Shown: positions 7,027-13,072 of the stretch, piece after piece
Layout: every line of letters starts with the position of its first letter
Numbering within the stretch: position 1 is the stretch's first letter
Origin: Candidatus Coliplasma caballi
GTDB lineage: Bacteria > Bacillota > Clostridia > Oscillospirales > CAG-382
Length of the DNA: 13,072 bases
NCBI GenBank assembly: GCA_018065365.1
Contig: JAGHTH010000208.1
Location: 1-13,072 of the forward strand
Direction of reading: 5' to 3'
Position numbers and translations under genes: made by a program
Notes under the pieces: model-generated
Seen by the model: only the letters and a program-made list of their open reading frames with translations
Databases searched by the model: none
Told to the model about the DNA's origin: nothing

Positions 7027-7569
7027 GGACGTTTTTGTATTCTCATAGGCCGCCAGGACGATTTTTCTCATTTCGGAAAACCGATCCCATAAATTTTCAT
7101 CACAGTATTCTTTCCAATCATCAAATTGATTGTAAATAAGCATTTCCCGCATCCGGCTTGCCGAAATATCAATTGTTTTCGGGATATACAACTCGGCAAT
7201 AGTGATCCCGTTTACACTGTCAAACCAATCTATACGCCGTTCTTCTTTTCCGGAAATCAGCAAGTCCGGCTTTTCGCCGAAACATTTGATTACGTTTTCA
7301 ATAACATAATCACCCCATTTGGAGTTATTGCCGACCCCTATGTCCGGAAGCGGATAGATACATACCTCATCACCGTATATTTTTTTTAATAATTGTTCAC
7401 GCATTTCATAAGAAAACGGATTTTTATTCGTTCCCGATTCCTGCGATGAACCGATAAATACTCCGACATGATTGCAGAGTTCCAACGCTTTGTCAATCAT
7501 ATCCTGGTGTCCCTTATGAATCGTTTGGAATCTGCCGACAAGTATTCCGAGGTTATATGGCTTTGACAT
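7018..7569 (-). CDS. nadM: NadM/NMNAT-type nicotinamide/nicotinate-nucleotide adenylyltransferase
   Basis: This 183-residue nucleotidyltransferase has the GRFQTIHKGH motif (12-21; HxGH type), NPFSYEMR (50-57) and ISASRMR (135-141; the ISxxxxR phosphate-binding block). GRFQ followed by H..GH and an NPF..ER-like block is typical of the NadM/NadR class rather than NadD, which usually begins GGxFDPxHxGH. The reaction would be ATP plus the mononucleotide to the dinucleotide and pyrophosphate. NadM enzymes often prefer NMN, but here the partners PncB and NadE make and use nicotinate forms, so NaMN is the expected substrate (inference). The start at 7569 has GAGGGA (7580-7575) five bases upstream, and that site overlaps the nadE stop. 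The gene follows nadE by 9 bp, and the codon use is AT-rich like the other NAD genes. A different nucleotidyltransferase of the same superfamily is possible but unlikely in this context. Confidence 0.85.
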   Translation of the reverse strand: MSKPYNLGILVGRFQTIHKGHQDMIDKALELCNHVGVFIGSSQESGTNKNPFSYEMREQLLKKIYGDEVCIYPLPDIGVGNNSKWGDYVIENVIKCFGEKPDLLISGKEERRIDWFDSVNGITIAELYIPKTIDISASRMREMLIYNQFDDWKEYCDENLWDRFSEMRKIVLAAYENTKTSSL

Positions 7570-7578
7570 AAAGATCCC

Positions 7579-8316
7579 TCACGTTTCTGTACTCGGTTTA
7601 TAGGAAGGCATCAACTGAAGTTTAAACAAATTGTTTTTGTGCCTGCGATCAATGTTTTCTTTCTTTTGGGGATCCTCAATGATTCCTTCGCGAATATACC
7701 GATCGAGTTCCGCGTAAGTAAAGCCGAGATTGTCTTCATCGGTTTTCCCGCACAGGCCGTCTATCGGAACCTTATCCACAAGCACAGACGGAAGTCCGAG
7801 GAGTCTGCCGATGGCTTTCACTTCTTGAACGGTAAGATTGGAACATGGGCTGAAATCTCCGACACTATCACCGTAACGAGTCGAATATCCAACCCAGTCT
7901 TCCGAAAGATTACAGGTGTTTGCTACTCTGCCGTTATGACTTTGCGATACGGCGTAAAGGGTTGACATACGAATGCGAGGAGGCAGATTTTCTATGCTTT
8001 GCTTCAACATTTCAAACGGTATATTCTTGATTACACCGTCAACGGCATCTTTGATATTGACAATGAAATGCTTGATACCGAGATGTTCGACAAGCAACTT
8101 TGCCATATCAATATCAGCTTGCTCGCCATTCGGCATCAGGACACCGATCACGCGGTCTTTTCCAAGTGCTTCCACACAAAGTGCGGCAACAATGGAACTG
8201 TCCTTTCCTCCGGAAATACCGATTACGGCATTACAGTCTTTTCCGTTTTCTTCGAAAAACGTACGTATCCAGCCCACACATTCGTTTTTTGTTTTTTCTG
8301 CATTGAATTCGTACAT
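7579..8316 (-). CDS. nadE: Ammonia-dependent NAD synthetase
   Basis: NadE adenylates the carboxyl of nicotinate adenine dinucleotide and amidates it to NAD, the last step of the pathway. The product has 245 residues, the size of the single-domain form that uses free ammonia; the glutaminase domain found in long NadE proteins is absent. The P-loop pyrophosphatase motif ISGGKDSS is at 34-41. The blocks LPPRIRMSTLYAVSQ (111-125), ANTCNLSEDWVGYSTRYGD (132-150) and FSPCSNLTVQEV (155-166) are characteristic of NadE, as is KVPIDGLCGKTDEDNLGFTY (182-201) near the dimer and dinucleotide site. The start at 8316 is preceded by GGAGAA (8327-8322). The gene lies 18 bp after pncA and 9 bp before nadM. The nearby asnA also uses free ammonia, but whether that is meaningful is unknown. 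Identity is secure. Confidence 0.96.
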   Translation of the reverse strand: MYEFNAEKTKNECVGWIRTFFEENGKDCNAVIGISGGKDSSIVAALCVEALGKDRVIGVLMPNGEQADIDMAKLLVEHLGIKHFIVNIKDAVDGVIKNIPFEMLKQSIENLPPRIRMSTLYAVSQSHNGRVANTCNLSEDWVGYSTRYGDSVGDFSPCSNLTVQEVKAIGRLLGLPSVLVDKVPIDGLCGKTDEDNLGFTYAELDRYIREGIIEDPQKKENIDRRHKNNLFKLQLMPSYKPSTET

Positions 8317-8334
8317 ACCATTTCTCCGTAAAAA

Positions 8335-8862
8335 TTATTTCACATCAATCTGACAACTTCTCATGGTTTCGAGTGCCGCTTCGTGTTTTTCCGGCGTAAC
8401 TCCGGCACAGCAATTCGAATCAATCGTTATTTTTGCATTCGGATATCCGGCGCGCATAATCAGAGCATTGGACACAACGCAAATATCGGTGCAAAGTCCG
8501 ACAAATTCAACTTCCATTTCTTCGCCGGGATATCTGTCCTTCAGTCCTTTTGAAATGCTGAAACTTCCGAAACCGGCTTTGATAACGTCTTTGTATTCTT
8601 TCCCCTTCAAAGCTTCTTTGATTTCCGCATTCAATTCATGACCGTATGTACCGTCAATACAGTGCGGAACGGGAAGCTTCTGTCCCTCAAGGGTATTCAG
8701 ATAATTATCATAATGCGTGTCGTAGGTGACAAACAGTTCATCACCGTCAAATTCACGGATCTTTTTTGCAACATTCGGAACAATCGCGACTGCTTCGGGA
8801 GTTCCGAGCGCTCCGTCAACAAAATCATTTTGCATATCAACAACAATCAATACTTTTTTCAT
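8335..8862 (-). CDS. pncA: Nicotinamidase (isochorismatase-family cysteine hydrolase)
   Basis: The product is predicted to hydrolyse nicotinamide to nicotinate and ammonia in the cytoplasm, feeding the pathway completed by the next three genes. It has 175 residues. The catalytic triad of the family is in place: Asp9 in IVVDMQNDFV (6-15), Lys95 in VIKAGFGSF (93-101) and Cys128 in GLCTDICVVSNAL (122-134). Metal-site candidates are Asp48 and His50 in YDTHYDNY (47-54) and His67 in PVPHCIDGT (64-72). The PHCxxGT block points to nicotinamidase over other isochorismatase-like hydrolases, and the operon context supports this strongly. The ATG at 8862 has AAAGGT (8875-8870) seven bases upstream. The start lies 14 bp after the isomerase stop. 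The DNA is AT-rich compared with the isomerase gene. Confidence 0.93.
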   Translation of the reverse strand: MKKVLIVVDMQNDFVDGALGTPEAVAIVPNVAKKIREFDGDELFVTYDTHYDNYLNTLEGQKLPVPHCIDGTYGHELNAEIKEALKGKEYKDVIKAGFGSFSISKGLKDRYPGEEMEVEFVGLCTDICVVSNALIMRAGYPNAKITIDSNCCAGVTPEKHEAALETMRSCQIDVK

Positions 8863-8876
8863 TTCTTTTACCTTTC

Positions 8877-9722
8877 TTATTCGGAATAGGGAATCCGTTT
8901 TGCTTTTTCTTTGTGGATGACCGCGAGGTAATTCTCTCTGAAATCGGCAAAATTCAGTTCGCGGCGATTCAGCGCGCGCGGCTTCCCGAAACCGACTTCG
9001 TACATGAACGGGCCTGCATATCCGGCTTCCTCCAACAAGGTAACGATTTCCACCCAGTTGTTCTTTCCCTCATAAGGAAGCCAATGCTTTTCGTCGATCA
9101 GATCGTAGTCCGAGGCGTGAATGGTTACGATCTTGCTGCCGACCGCACGGATAAAGTCGGCGTTGTCCTCAAACAGAAGATGGTTCGTATCAAAGCAAAC
9201 GCGCAGCTTGTCGCTGCCCTCGGTAATGAAAGCGATCTCTTTGCTGCAGTTGCCGATGCAGGTACGGGGAAGATCCTCGACGGCGACCGTTACGCCCTCT
9301 TTCGCGGCGATCTCCGCGAGTTCGGAAAGGGTATCCTGCGCGTATTTCAGACGCTCCGCACGGTCTTCCGCGGGGTTGGGTTCTCCGCTCGGATGAGCGA
9401 CGACGATCCCGATCCCGATGTCTCCGCAATGCTTTACGAATTCGCTGTGCAGCGCGACCGTGTTCTTTCGCACCGTCGGATCCGGATGCGCGAAATTGTT
9501 GGTTTCAAAAGGATAGAACGGCAGGTGGAACGACCAGAGGCCGACCCCCGTTTCGTCCGCGTCCTTGCGGAGCTGTTTCCAATTCAACGCTTTGCAGTAG
9601 TCCATTTCGAGCGAAATCTCCATGCAGTCGATTTGCCCTTTCGCGTATGCTTCCAGAACTTCTCTGTTGACCGCGTGGGTGCAGCAGCTGGACATACCGA
9701 GTTTCCATTCGCTTGCTTTCAT
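8877..9722 (-). CDS. Sugar phosphate isomerase/epimerase (xylose-isomerase-like TIM barrel)
   Basis: The product has 281 residues with the features of the AP-endonuclease-2/xylose-isomerase-like TIM-barrel family. The expected divalent-metal residues appear in order: Glu149 in VAVED (146-150), Asp178 in CFDTNH (176-181), His202 in TIHASDYD (200-207) and Glu242 in MYEVGF (240-245). The N-terminal strand LGMSSCCTH (8-16) and ISLEMDY (36-42) fit the first barrel strands; several Cys residues near the N-end are unusual. An ATG at 9746 is in frame, but that version would place the ribosome site AAGGAG (9737-9732) inside the coding region, so 9722 is chosen. It starts 4 bp after queT and ends 14 bp before pncA. 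The substrate is unknown: the family isomerises or epimerises sugars, inositols and related compounds. No sugar kinase or transporter accompanies it here. Confidence 0.85.
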   Translation of the reverse strand: MKASEWKLGMSSCCTHAVNREVLEAYAKGQIDCMEISLEMDYCKALNWKQLRKDADETGVGLWSFHLPFYPFETNNFAHPDPTVRKNTVALHSEFVKHCGDIGIGIVVAHPSGEPNPAEDRAERLKYAQDTLSELAEIAAKEGVTVAVEDLPRTCIGNCSKEIAFITEGSDKLRVCFDTNHLLFEDNADFIRAVGSKIVTIHASDYDLIDEKHWLPYEGKNNWVEIVTLLEEAGYAGPFMYEVGFGKPRALNRRELNFADFRENYLAVIHKEKAKRIPYSE

Positions 9723-9726
9723 GATT

Positions 9727-10266
9727 TCACACTCCTTTTTCTTCAAAAAAGTGATATTTGGAATTGATTTTTCTTAGCAGGAACAGCAGGGGAAGCCCGA
9801 GTCCGTAGCAGGCGATCGTCTGACCGATGAGCACGGAGAGGGACTGAAGCGCGAGGACCGAAAACGCGGAGTCGGCGTTTCCGAAAGCGCGGATGCCGTA
9901 GCCGAAATACAGGATCAGCGGAACGGCGATCGCGTTCAGCAATACCGCCGGCAGCGGCGCGACCCACGCGGACACTTTGTCCCCGAGTTTTCTCGCGCGT
10001 AGGGTAAGGATCGCGGCGGCAAGCGTAATCAGCGAGCCGAACACCGCGTCGATCGGATTGCCGAGCAACAGGTTTGACAAAAAGCACCCGAAAAAGAGGC
10101 CGGGAACGGCGGCGGGCGTCAGCAGGGGAAGCACGCAGAGCGCTTCCGAAACCCGCACCTGAATCTCTCTGGAGGAGAATTGAAACAGCAATAAAGTCAG
10201 TACGGCGTATCCTGCCGCGATCATCGCGCCCGTCGTGACGGCACGCGATTTTTGGAAATTGTACAT
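9727..10266 (-). CDS. queT: QueT-family queuosine-precursor transporter (ECF S-component-like)
   Basis: The product is a 179-residue membrane protein with about five or six hydrophobic spans (about 10-30, 44-67, 73-88, 104-122, 136-165). The block QVRVSEALCVLPLLTPAAVPGLFFGCFLSNL (36-66), followed by DAVFGSLITLAAA (73-85), is the QueT signature; members have Q(x)RxSEAL, Pro-rich turns and GxxxGxxxxN. The family is thought to be a substrate-binding S-component that works with a shared energising module to import preQ1 or queuine; no ECF ATPase or T-component is in this window. The start at 10266 is preferred over 10323 because family members begin just before the first span and AAAGGA (10284-10279) precedes it, although at 12 bases the spacing is long. 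The longer version would also run through a riboswitch-like hairpin. It is 69 bp after the HAD gene and 4 bp before the isomerase gene. Confidence 0.9.
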   Translation of the reverse strand: MYNFQKSRAVTTGAMIAAGYAVLTLLLFQFSSREIQVRVSEALCVLPLLTPAAVPGLFFGCFLSNLLLGNPIDAVFGSLITLAAAILTLRARKLGDKVSAWVAPLPAVLLNAIAVPLILYFGYGIRAFGNADSAFSVLALQSLSVLIGQTIACYGLGLPLLFLLRKINSKYHFFEEKGV

Positions 10267-10275
10267 AGGGAAAAA

Positions 10276-10324
10276 GGTTCCTTTCCGTAGTTTTGTTTTG
10301 AGTGAGGATGGTTTCGAACTCACT
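10276..10324 (-). promoter_or_regulatory. Candidate preQ1-I-like riboswitch in the queT leader
   Basis: On the minus strand the leader reads AGTGAG (10324-10319), a 12-nt loop TTCGAAACCATC, CTCACT (10306-10301), then an A-rich tail CAAAACAAAACTA (10300-10288) that runs into CGGAAAGGA, the queT ribosome site. A short first stem, a loop ending in C right before the 3' strand, and an A-rich tail that reaches the ribosome site are the outline of the class I preQ1 aptamer; the loop length and opening TTC equal those of the B. subtilis example as recalled. TTCG could pair with CGGA downstream to make the pseudoknot. Against it, the G and U that contact the ligand in known examples are not obvious in the loop. 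Confidence 0.42.
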
Positions 10325-10335
10325 GAAAAAACGGT

Positions 10336-10983
10336 TTACAACAGCAGAGATTTCATTTCGGCAACCGAGTGCGCGACGTAATCCGCGCCGGCGTTTTCCA
10401 TTTCTCCCGGCTCCGCGGCGCCGGCGTAAAGACCGAGCGAACGGATCCCGCATTTTTTTGCGCCGAGAATATCGTATTTCCGGTCGCCGATCATCAGAAC
10501 GCGGCTTTTGTCGGTTACACCGAGCCGGTCAAGCGCCTGCTCGATAACGGCTTCTTTGGAACTCACTTTTTCTTCGGGATCGGAGCCGGAAACGGTCGCA
10601 AAGTATTTTGCCAGCCCGAAACGTTCCAATACCTCGACTGCCGCGGTCTCCAATTTGGAAGTGGAAACGGCGAGCTGCTTTCCTTGCCCGCAAAGCCCCT
10701 GCAGAATCTCCTCGATCCCGTCCGGAACGAAGCATTCTTTTTTGCCGAGCGTGTCGTATCTTTCCCGGTAAATCTCAATGGCGGTTCTCGCGTCCTGTTC
10801 GGAAAGTCCGGCAAATTTTGTAAAGGACTCAAAGAGCGGCGGACGCATATAATAACCGAACGGAACGGTGTCTTCGATCGGGAGCCCGAAGTGCTTCAGC
10901 GCGTGGTCAATGCACTTGATAACGCCCTCGGTCGTATCGACCAAAGTGCCGTCCAGATCAAATAAATAGCAGGAAAAATCCAC
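10336..10983 (-). CDS. HAD-superfamily phosphatase, subfamily IA (Gph/PgmB-like)
   Basis: The product has 215 residues, close to the usual 210-230. Motif I is DLDGTLVD with the nucleophile Asp9 and acid/base Asp11; motif II is VSTSK (106-110); the motif III lysine is Lys143; motif IV is MIGDRKYD (164-171) with Asp167 and Asp171. A helical cap domain occupies about residues 17-85, as in phosphoglycolate phosphatase and beta-phosphoglucomutase relatives. The substrate is unknown; nucleotide or sugar phosphates are both possible given the neighbours. The start is a GTG at 10983 because a TGA lies four codons upstream in frame and an ATG at 10988 is in another frame; the ribosome site is weak (GTGAG, eight bases away). 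It is the first gene of the long minus-strand run and has a good promoter at 11016-11044. Queuosine-precursor or NAD-related nucleotide dephosphorylation would fit, but this is speculation. Confidence 0.88.
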   Translation of the reverse strand: MDFSCYLFDLDGTLVDTTEGVIKCIDHALKHFGLPIEDTVPFGYYMRPPLFESFTKFAGLSEQDARTAIEIYRERYDTLGKKECFVPDGIEEILQGLCGQGKQLAVSTSKLETAAVEVLERFGLAKYFATVSGSDPEEKVSSKEAVIEQALDRLGVTDKSRVLMIGDRKYDILGAKKCGIRSLGLYAGAAEPGEMENAGADYVAHSVAEMKSLLL

Positions 10984-11015
10984 GTCATTTTCTCACTTTC
11001 CTCTTGGTTGAATTC

Positions 11016-11044
11016 AGTATAACAGAAAAATCTCGAAAATGCAA
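11016..11044 (-). promoter_or_regulatory. Sigma-A type promoter heading the minus-strand operon
   Basis: On the minus strand TTGCAT (11044-11039) and TATACT (11021-11016) are separated by 17 bp. The boxes and spacing are the same as those of the promoter at 543-571. The expected start near 11010 gives a leader of about 27 nt before the GTG of the HAD gene. No other convincing promoter was seen before the one in front of asnA, so this one probably serves the queT, isomerase and NAD genes too. Confidence 0.65.
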
Positions 11045-11107
11045 TGAAAAAGTGAACAAAAATCAGACAAAAATGATGTAATATTTATAAAAAGTAAGAT
11101 TTATCCA

Positions 11108-11136
11108 TTGACTTTTTACGAAAGAAGTGGTACAAT
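11108..11136 (+). promoter_or_regulatory. Strong promoter for the secreted multidomain protein
   Basis: TTGACT (11108-11113) and TACAAT (11131-11136) are spaced by 17 bp, with TGG before the -10 giving an extended -10. The predicted leader (about 11143-11172) is almost all A and C up to a strong AAGGAG, and so should be unstructured, which suits high expression. The DNA upstream of the -35 (about 11041-11107) is very AT-rich and could act as an UP element. Confidence 0.7.
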
Positions 11137-11172
11137 AAAACAAAAAAACAAAACAAAAGAAAGGAGATTACT

Positions 11173-13072
11173 ATGAAAAAAGTAATCGCTCTTGTCCTGG
11201 CAGTCGTTATGCTCACTTCCGTGATCTGCTGCCTGGGCATTTCCGCAAGTGCTGAAGGCGGAGCTACTATGTTCTGGCTGACGCATTACAATGACGGTAA
11301 CGTCGAAGGCGCGGGCACTGTTTTCACCGAAACCGATGAAGGTGGCGCTTGGTGGCATCACGTTGCGTTCAAACCGATCGAGGGTGTGGCAAACGCATTT
11401 GAAGTTGCCGAAATCGCTCTCGGTTCTGACGGCGAAGGCACTCCTCTTACCGTTCCGGAGGGCGGCTTTGTTTACGCAGTGAACATCGGCAACAACTGGC
11501 CGGAACTCTGCGAAGGTCTGACTGGTACCGGTACGACCTGGTATGATGACCCTGCTCATCTTGCAATGCCCAACTACGTAACCATCGGCGGTACCGATGC
11601 GTTTGCATGGGCTGGTTCCCTGACCGTCGGTGATCAGTTCGTATTTACCGGACTGGATCTCGAAGGCAAGGTTGTTCCTACCACGACTCCCGACAAAGAT
11701 TGGTACGAAGAGGGCTACGTTTGCACCGCAACCGTCGCTCCTTACGCTCCCGCTCCTCTGACGATCGAGAACCTTGCTGCAGGTAAGACCTACACGCATT
11801 CCGAACTTCTCGACCAGAATAAGAACGATCCTCCCGTTCCGTCCTACCCTGATGAAGGCGACGTTACGATGACCGACGGTGTGAAGATCCCCGAAGATTC
11901 CAGCTTCTATGCTGAACTTTGGGCAGGCTTCAACCAGGGCTCCGCTGATTACAAGGAACTCGGTTATTCCTGGATCCGCGTTGACCTCGGCGGCATTTAC
12001 ACGCTGGACAACGCATCCCTGTTCTGCGGCTCCGCTAAGATGGGCTCCGGAATCAAGGGTCTGAAGAACGTTTACGTTTACGTTTCCAAAGACGGCGAAA
12101 ACTTTACCGAAGCAGGTAAGGTTGAAGACGCAACCGACAACGCAGAAGCTGATTACAACGAAATCAACATTGCGCTGAACAACGTTTCCGCAAAGTATGT
12201 TGAATTCCGTTTCAACGGCTATTCCAACTGGATGTTCGTTTCCGAAGTGGAAGTGAACGGCGGCATCCCCGGCGGTCCGATTGCTGTGAAAGAAGTTATC
12301 ATCGTTGACGGTAAACCCGGCGATACCGGTTGGGAAGATGCAGAACCCTTCACGAAGGGTCAGTGGCAGGGCCACGCAGAAGGAACTGATCCGATGCCCG
12401 AAATCGACATTCAGTATCAGGTTCGTACCGATGACAACAACATTTACATCGCTACTTTGATCAAGAACACGCAGGTTGATTATGTCGATGAGACTTATCA
12501 GACCGGCGCAACCAACTTCCGTATCTGGATGCAGGGCGACAAAGCAGAGGCAAGAAGCTTCTTCGATGTTACCGCAGACGGCAAGGGCGGCTGGCTGACC
12601 TATCTTGCAAAGACCGCAACCGATACGATCAACGCAGCAGGCGGAAACCTCGGCGACGATCTGTACGTTGAGTTCTCTATCGCAAAAGAGACCATCGAAT
12701 GCGAAGAGTCCTTCGGTCTGATGTTCACCTATTCCTCTCCGCTGGTTACCGATGGCGAACACACCGCTTACAACGCATATCACATGACTCCCTGCGATGA
12801 GATGCCTTCCGGCTGGTCCGGCAACAACTCCGCATATCAGGAGTATGTCTGCGAAGACATCGCTCTGGGCGTAAAAGAACCCATCATTCCTCCCGCACCT
12901 GTTGACACCTACGCAGAAGAAATCGCTGCAAAGGTCGGCGAGAAGGACGATGACGCGAAGTTTGACGTTGGCGTCAAAGCAGAAGTCGGCGAAGACAACA
13001 AGAAGGTTACCGTAACGATCTCGTTCGAGAACCTGAAAGAAGAACTGACCGGCTTTGTTACGAAGCTGAACT
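11173..13072 (+). CDS. Large secreted multidomain protein with discoidin-like domain (open at window end)
   Basis: From the ATG at 11173 (AAGGAG at 11161-11166, six bases upstream) the frame is open for 633 codons to the window edge. A signal peptide covers residues 1-27, with a basic start (MKK), a hydrophobic core and a probable cut after SASA. Residues 28-195 form a Trp/Gly-rich domain not recognised. Residues 230-363 resemble an F5/8 type C domain: SWIRVDLGGIYTLDNASLF (266-284), VYVYVSKDGENFTEAG (300-315) and KYVEFRFNGYSNWMFVSEVE (341-360). Residues 373-565 look like a CBM9/DOMON-type beta-sandwich (VDGKPGDTGWEDAEPF, 378-393; NNIYIATLIKN, 422-432). After a Pro-rich linker (568-577), the last 50 residues (NKKVTVTISFENLKEELTGF) could begin a cohesin-like domain, a weak guess. 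Codon use is strongly biased, suggesting an abundant cell-surface or extracellular protein. Carbohydrate binding is inferred. The C-terminal anchor is outside the window. A 555-codon reverse frame here is a shadow. Confidence 0.8.
   Translation, partial: MKKVIALVLAVVMLTSVICCLGISASAEGGATMFWLTHYNDGNVEGAGTVFTETDEGGAWWHHVAFKPIEGVANAFEVAEIALGSDGEGTPLTVPEGGFVYAVNIGNNWPELCEGLTGTGTTWYDDPAHLAMPNYVTIGGTDAFAWAGSLTVGDQFVFTGLDLEGKVVPTTTPDKDWYEEGYVCTATVAPYAPAPLTIENLAAGKTYTHSELLDQNKNDPPVPSYPDEGDVTMTDGVKIPEDSSFYAELWAGFNQGSADYKELGYSWIRVDLGGIYTLDNASLFCGSAKMGSGIKGLKNVYVYVSKDGENFTEAGKVEDATDNAEADYNEINIALNNVSAKYVEFRFNGYSNWMFVSEVEVNGGIPGGPIAVKEVIIVDGKPGDTGWEDAEPFTKGQWQGHAEGTDPMPEIDIQYQVRTDDNNIYIATLIKNTQVDYVDETYQTGATNFRIWMQGDKAEARSFFDVTADGKGGWLTYLAKTATDTINAAGGNLGDDLYVEFSIAKETIECEESFGLMFTYSSPLVTDGEHTAYNAYHMTPCDEMPSGWSGNNSAYQEYVCEDIALGVKEPIIPPAPVDTYAEEIAAKVGEKDDDAKFDVGVKAEVGEDNKKVTVTISFENLKEELTGFVTKLN

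Larger units (their letters stand above)
5816..8876. other. AT-rich NAD-salvage block with composition unlike its flanks
   Basis: Hand counts of single 60-base lines give 23 G+C at 6541-6600 and 23 at 8041-8100 (38%), against 36 at 3121-3180, 37 at 9241-9300 and 36 at 12001-12060 (about 60%). The AT-rich stretch matches the extent of pncA, nadE, nadM and pncB. It ends in the 14-bp gap after the isomerase gene on one side and in the last codons of pncB on the other. No integrase, transposase, terminal inverted repeat or flanking direct repeat was found. The reading is a transferred cassette; exact borders are approximate. Confidence 0.6.

Noticed and set aside
5738..8862. NAD cassette as part of a prophage or integrative element
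   Set aside because: No integrase, phage gene, tRNA target, terminal inverted repeat or target duplication was seen on either side; only the composition and gene content suggest transfer.
8766..9767. A 333-codon open frame on the plus strand
   Set aside because: It is a shadow of the isomerase gene and the start of pncA; composition and motifs belong to the minus-strand genes.
10301..10324. The hairpin before queT as an intrinsic terminator of the HAD gene
   Set aside because: On the minus strand the stem is followed by an A-rich, not T-rich, stretch, so it lacks the U tract needed for termination.
5229..10983. CRISPR, toxin-antitoxin or defence system
   Set aside because: No repeat array, small paired toxin/antitoxin frames, nuclease, NADase (TIR/SIR2) or helicase gene is present; all genes in the run have metabolic or transport families.
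11116..12783. A 555-codon open frame on the minus strand
   Set aside because: It is antisense to the secreted protein gene and shows no ribosome site and no domain. Its openness is a by-product of the strong codon bias of the plus-strand gene, which has a promoter, ribosome site and signal peptide.

Overview
The window looks like a chromosomal piece of an anaerobic Firmicute of the Clostridia type, probably an uncultured gut or rumen lineage. The grounds are the strong AGGAGG-like ribosome sites, sigma-A type promoters (TTGACT/TTGCAT with 16-17 bp spacers and TATACT/TATAAT boxes), a QueT-type transporter, a DUF4855 protein and a large secreted protein with a discoidin-like domain. Taxonomy is inference. 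No rRNA, tRNA, CRISPR, transposase, integrase or phage structural gene was seen.

Layout. (1) 1-419, minus: N-terminal half of an EamA/DMT transporter cut by the window edge, with its own promoter and a candidate operator. (2) 601-1833, plus: a multi-membrane-span DUF218 (YdcF/SanA-like) protein reading away from it. (3) A bidirectional terminator at 1869-1905. (4) 1923-10983, minus: a collinear run of eleven genes. In transcription order it is HAD phosphatase, queT, sugar-phosphate isomerase/epimerase, pncA, nadE, a NadM-type adenylyltransferase, pncB, a GNAT acetyltransferase, asnA, a DUF4855 protein and a Ser/Glu-rich lipoprotein. (5) 11173 to the right edge, plus: a strongly expressed-looking secreted multidomain protein, divergent from the HAD gene and open at the window end.

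The most coherent unit is pncA-nadE-nadM-pncB (8862 down to 5738). Together these four enzymes make a complete Preiss-Handler route: nicotinamide to nicotinate (PncA), to NaMN (PncB), to NaAD (adenylyltransferase), to NAD (NadE). The block is visibly AT-richer than its neighbours: hand counts of sampled 60-base lines give 38% GC inside and about 60% outside. It sits between an isomerase gene 14 bp upstream and a GNAT gene that overlaps the pncB stop by 4 bp. The composition change falls near the right end of pncA and inside the last codons of pncB. This suggests a horizontally acquired cassette spliced into a resident operon.

Upstream of queT there is a 6-bp hairpin with a 12-nt loop and an A-rich tail running into the ribosome site, the outline of a preQ1 riboswitch. 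Uptake of a queuosine precursor and recycling of nicotinamide both fit a host- or community-dependent organism that scavenges cofactors. asnA has its own promoter, overlapping the stop of the GNAT gene; this fixes its start at 5170 and makes asnA, the DUF4855 gene and the lipoprotein gene a separately startable sub-operon.
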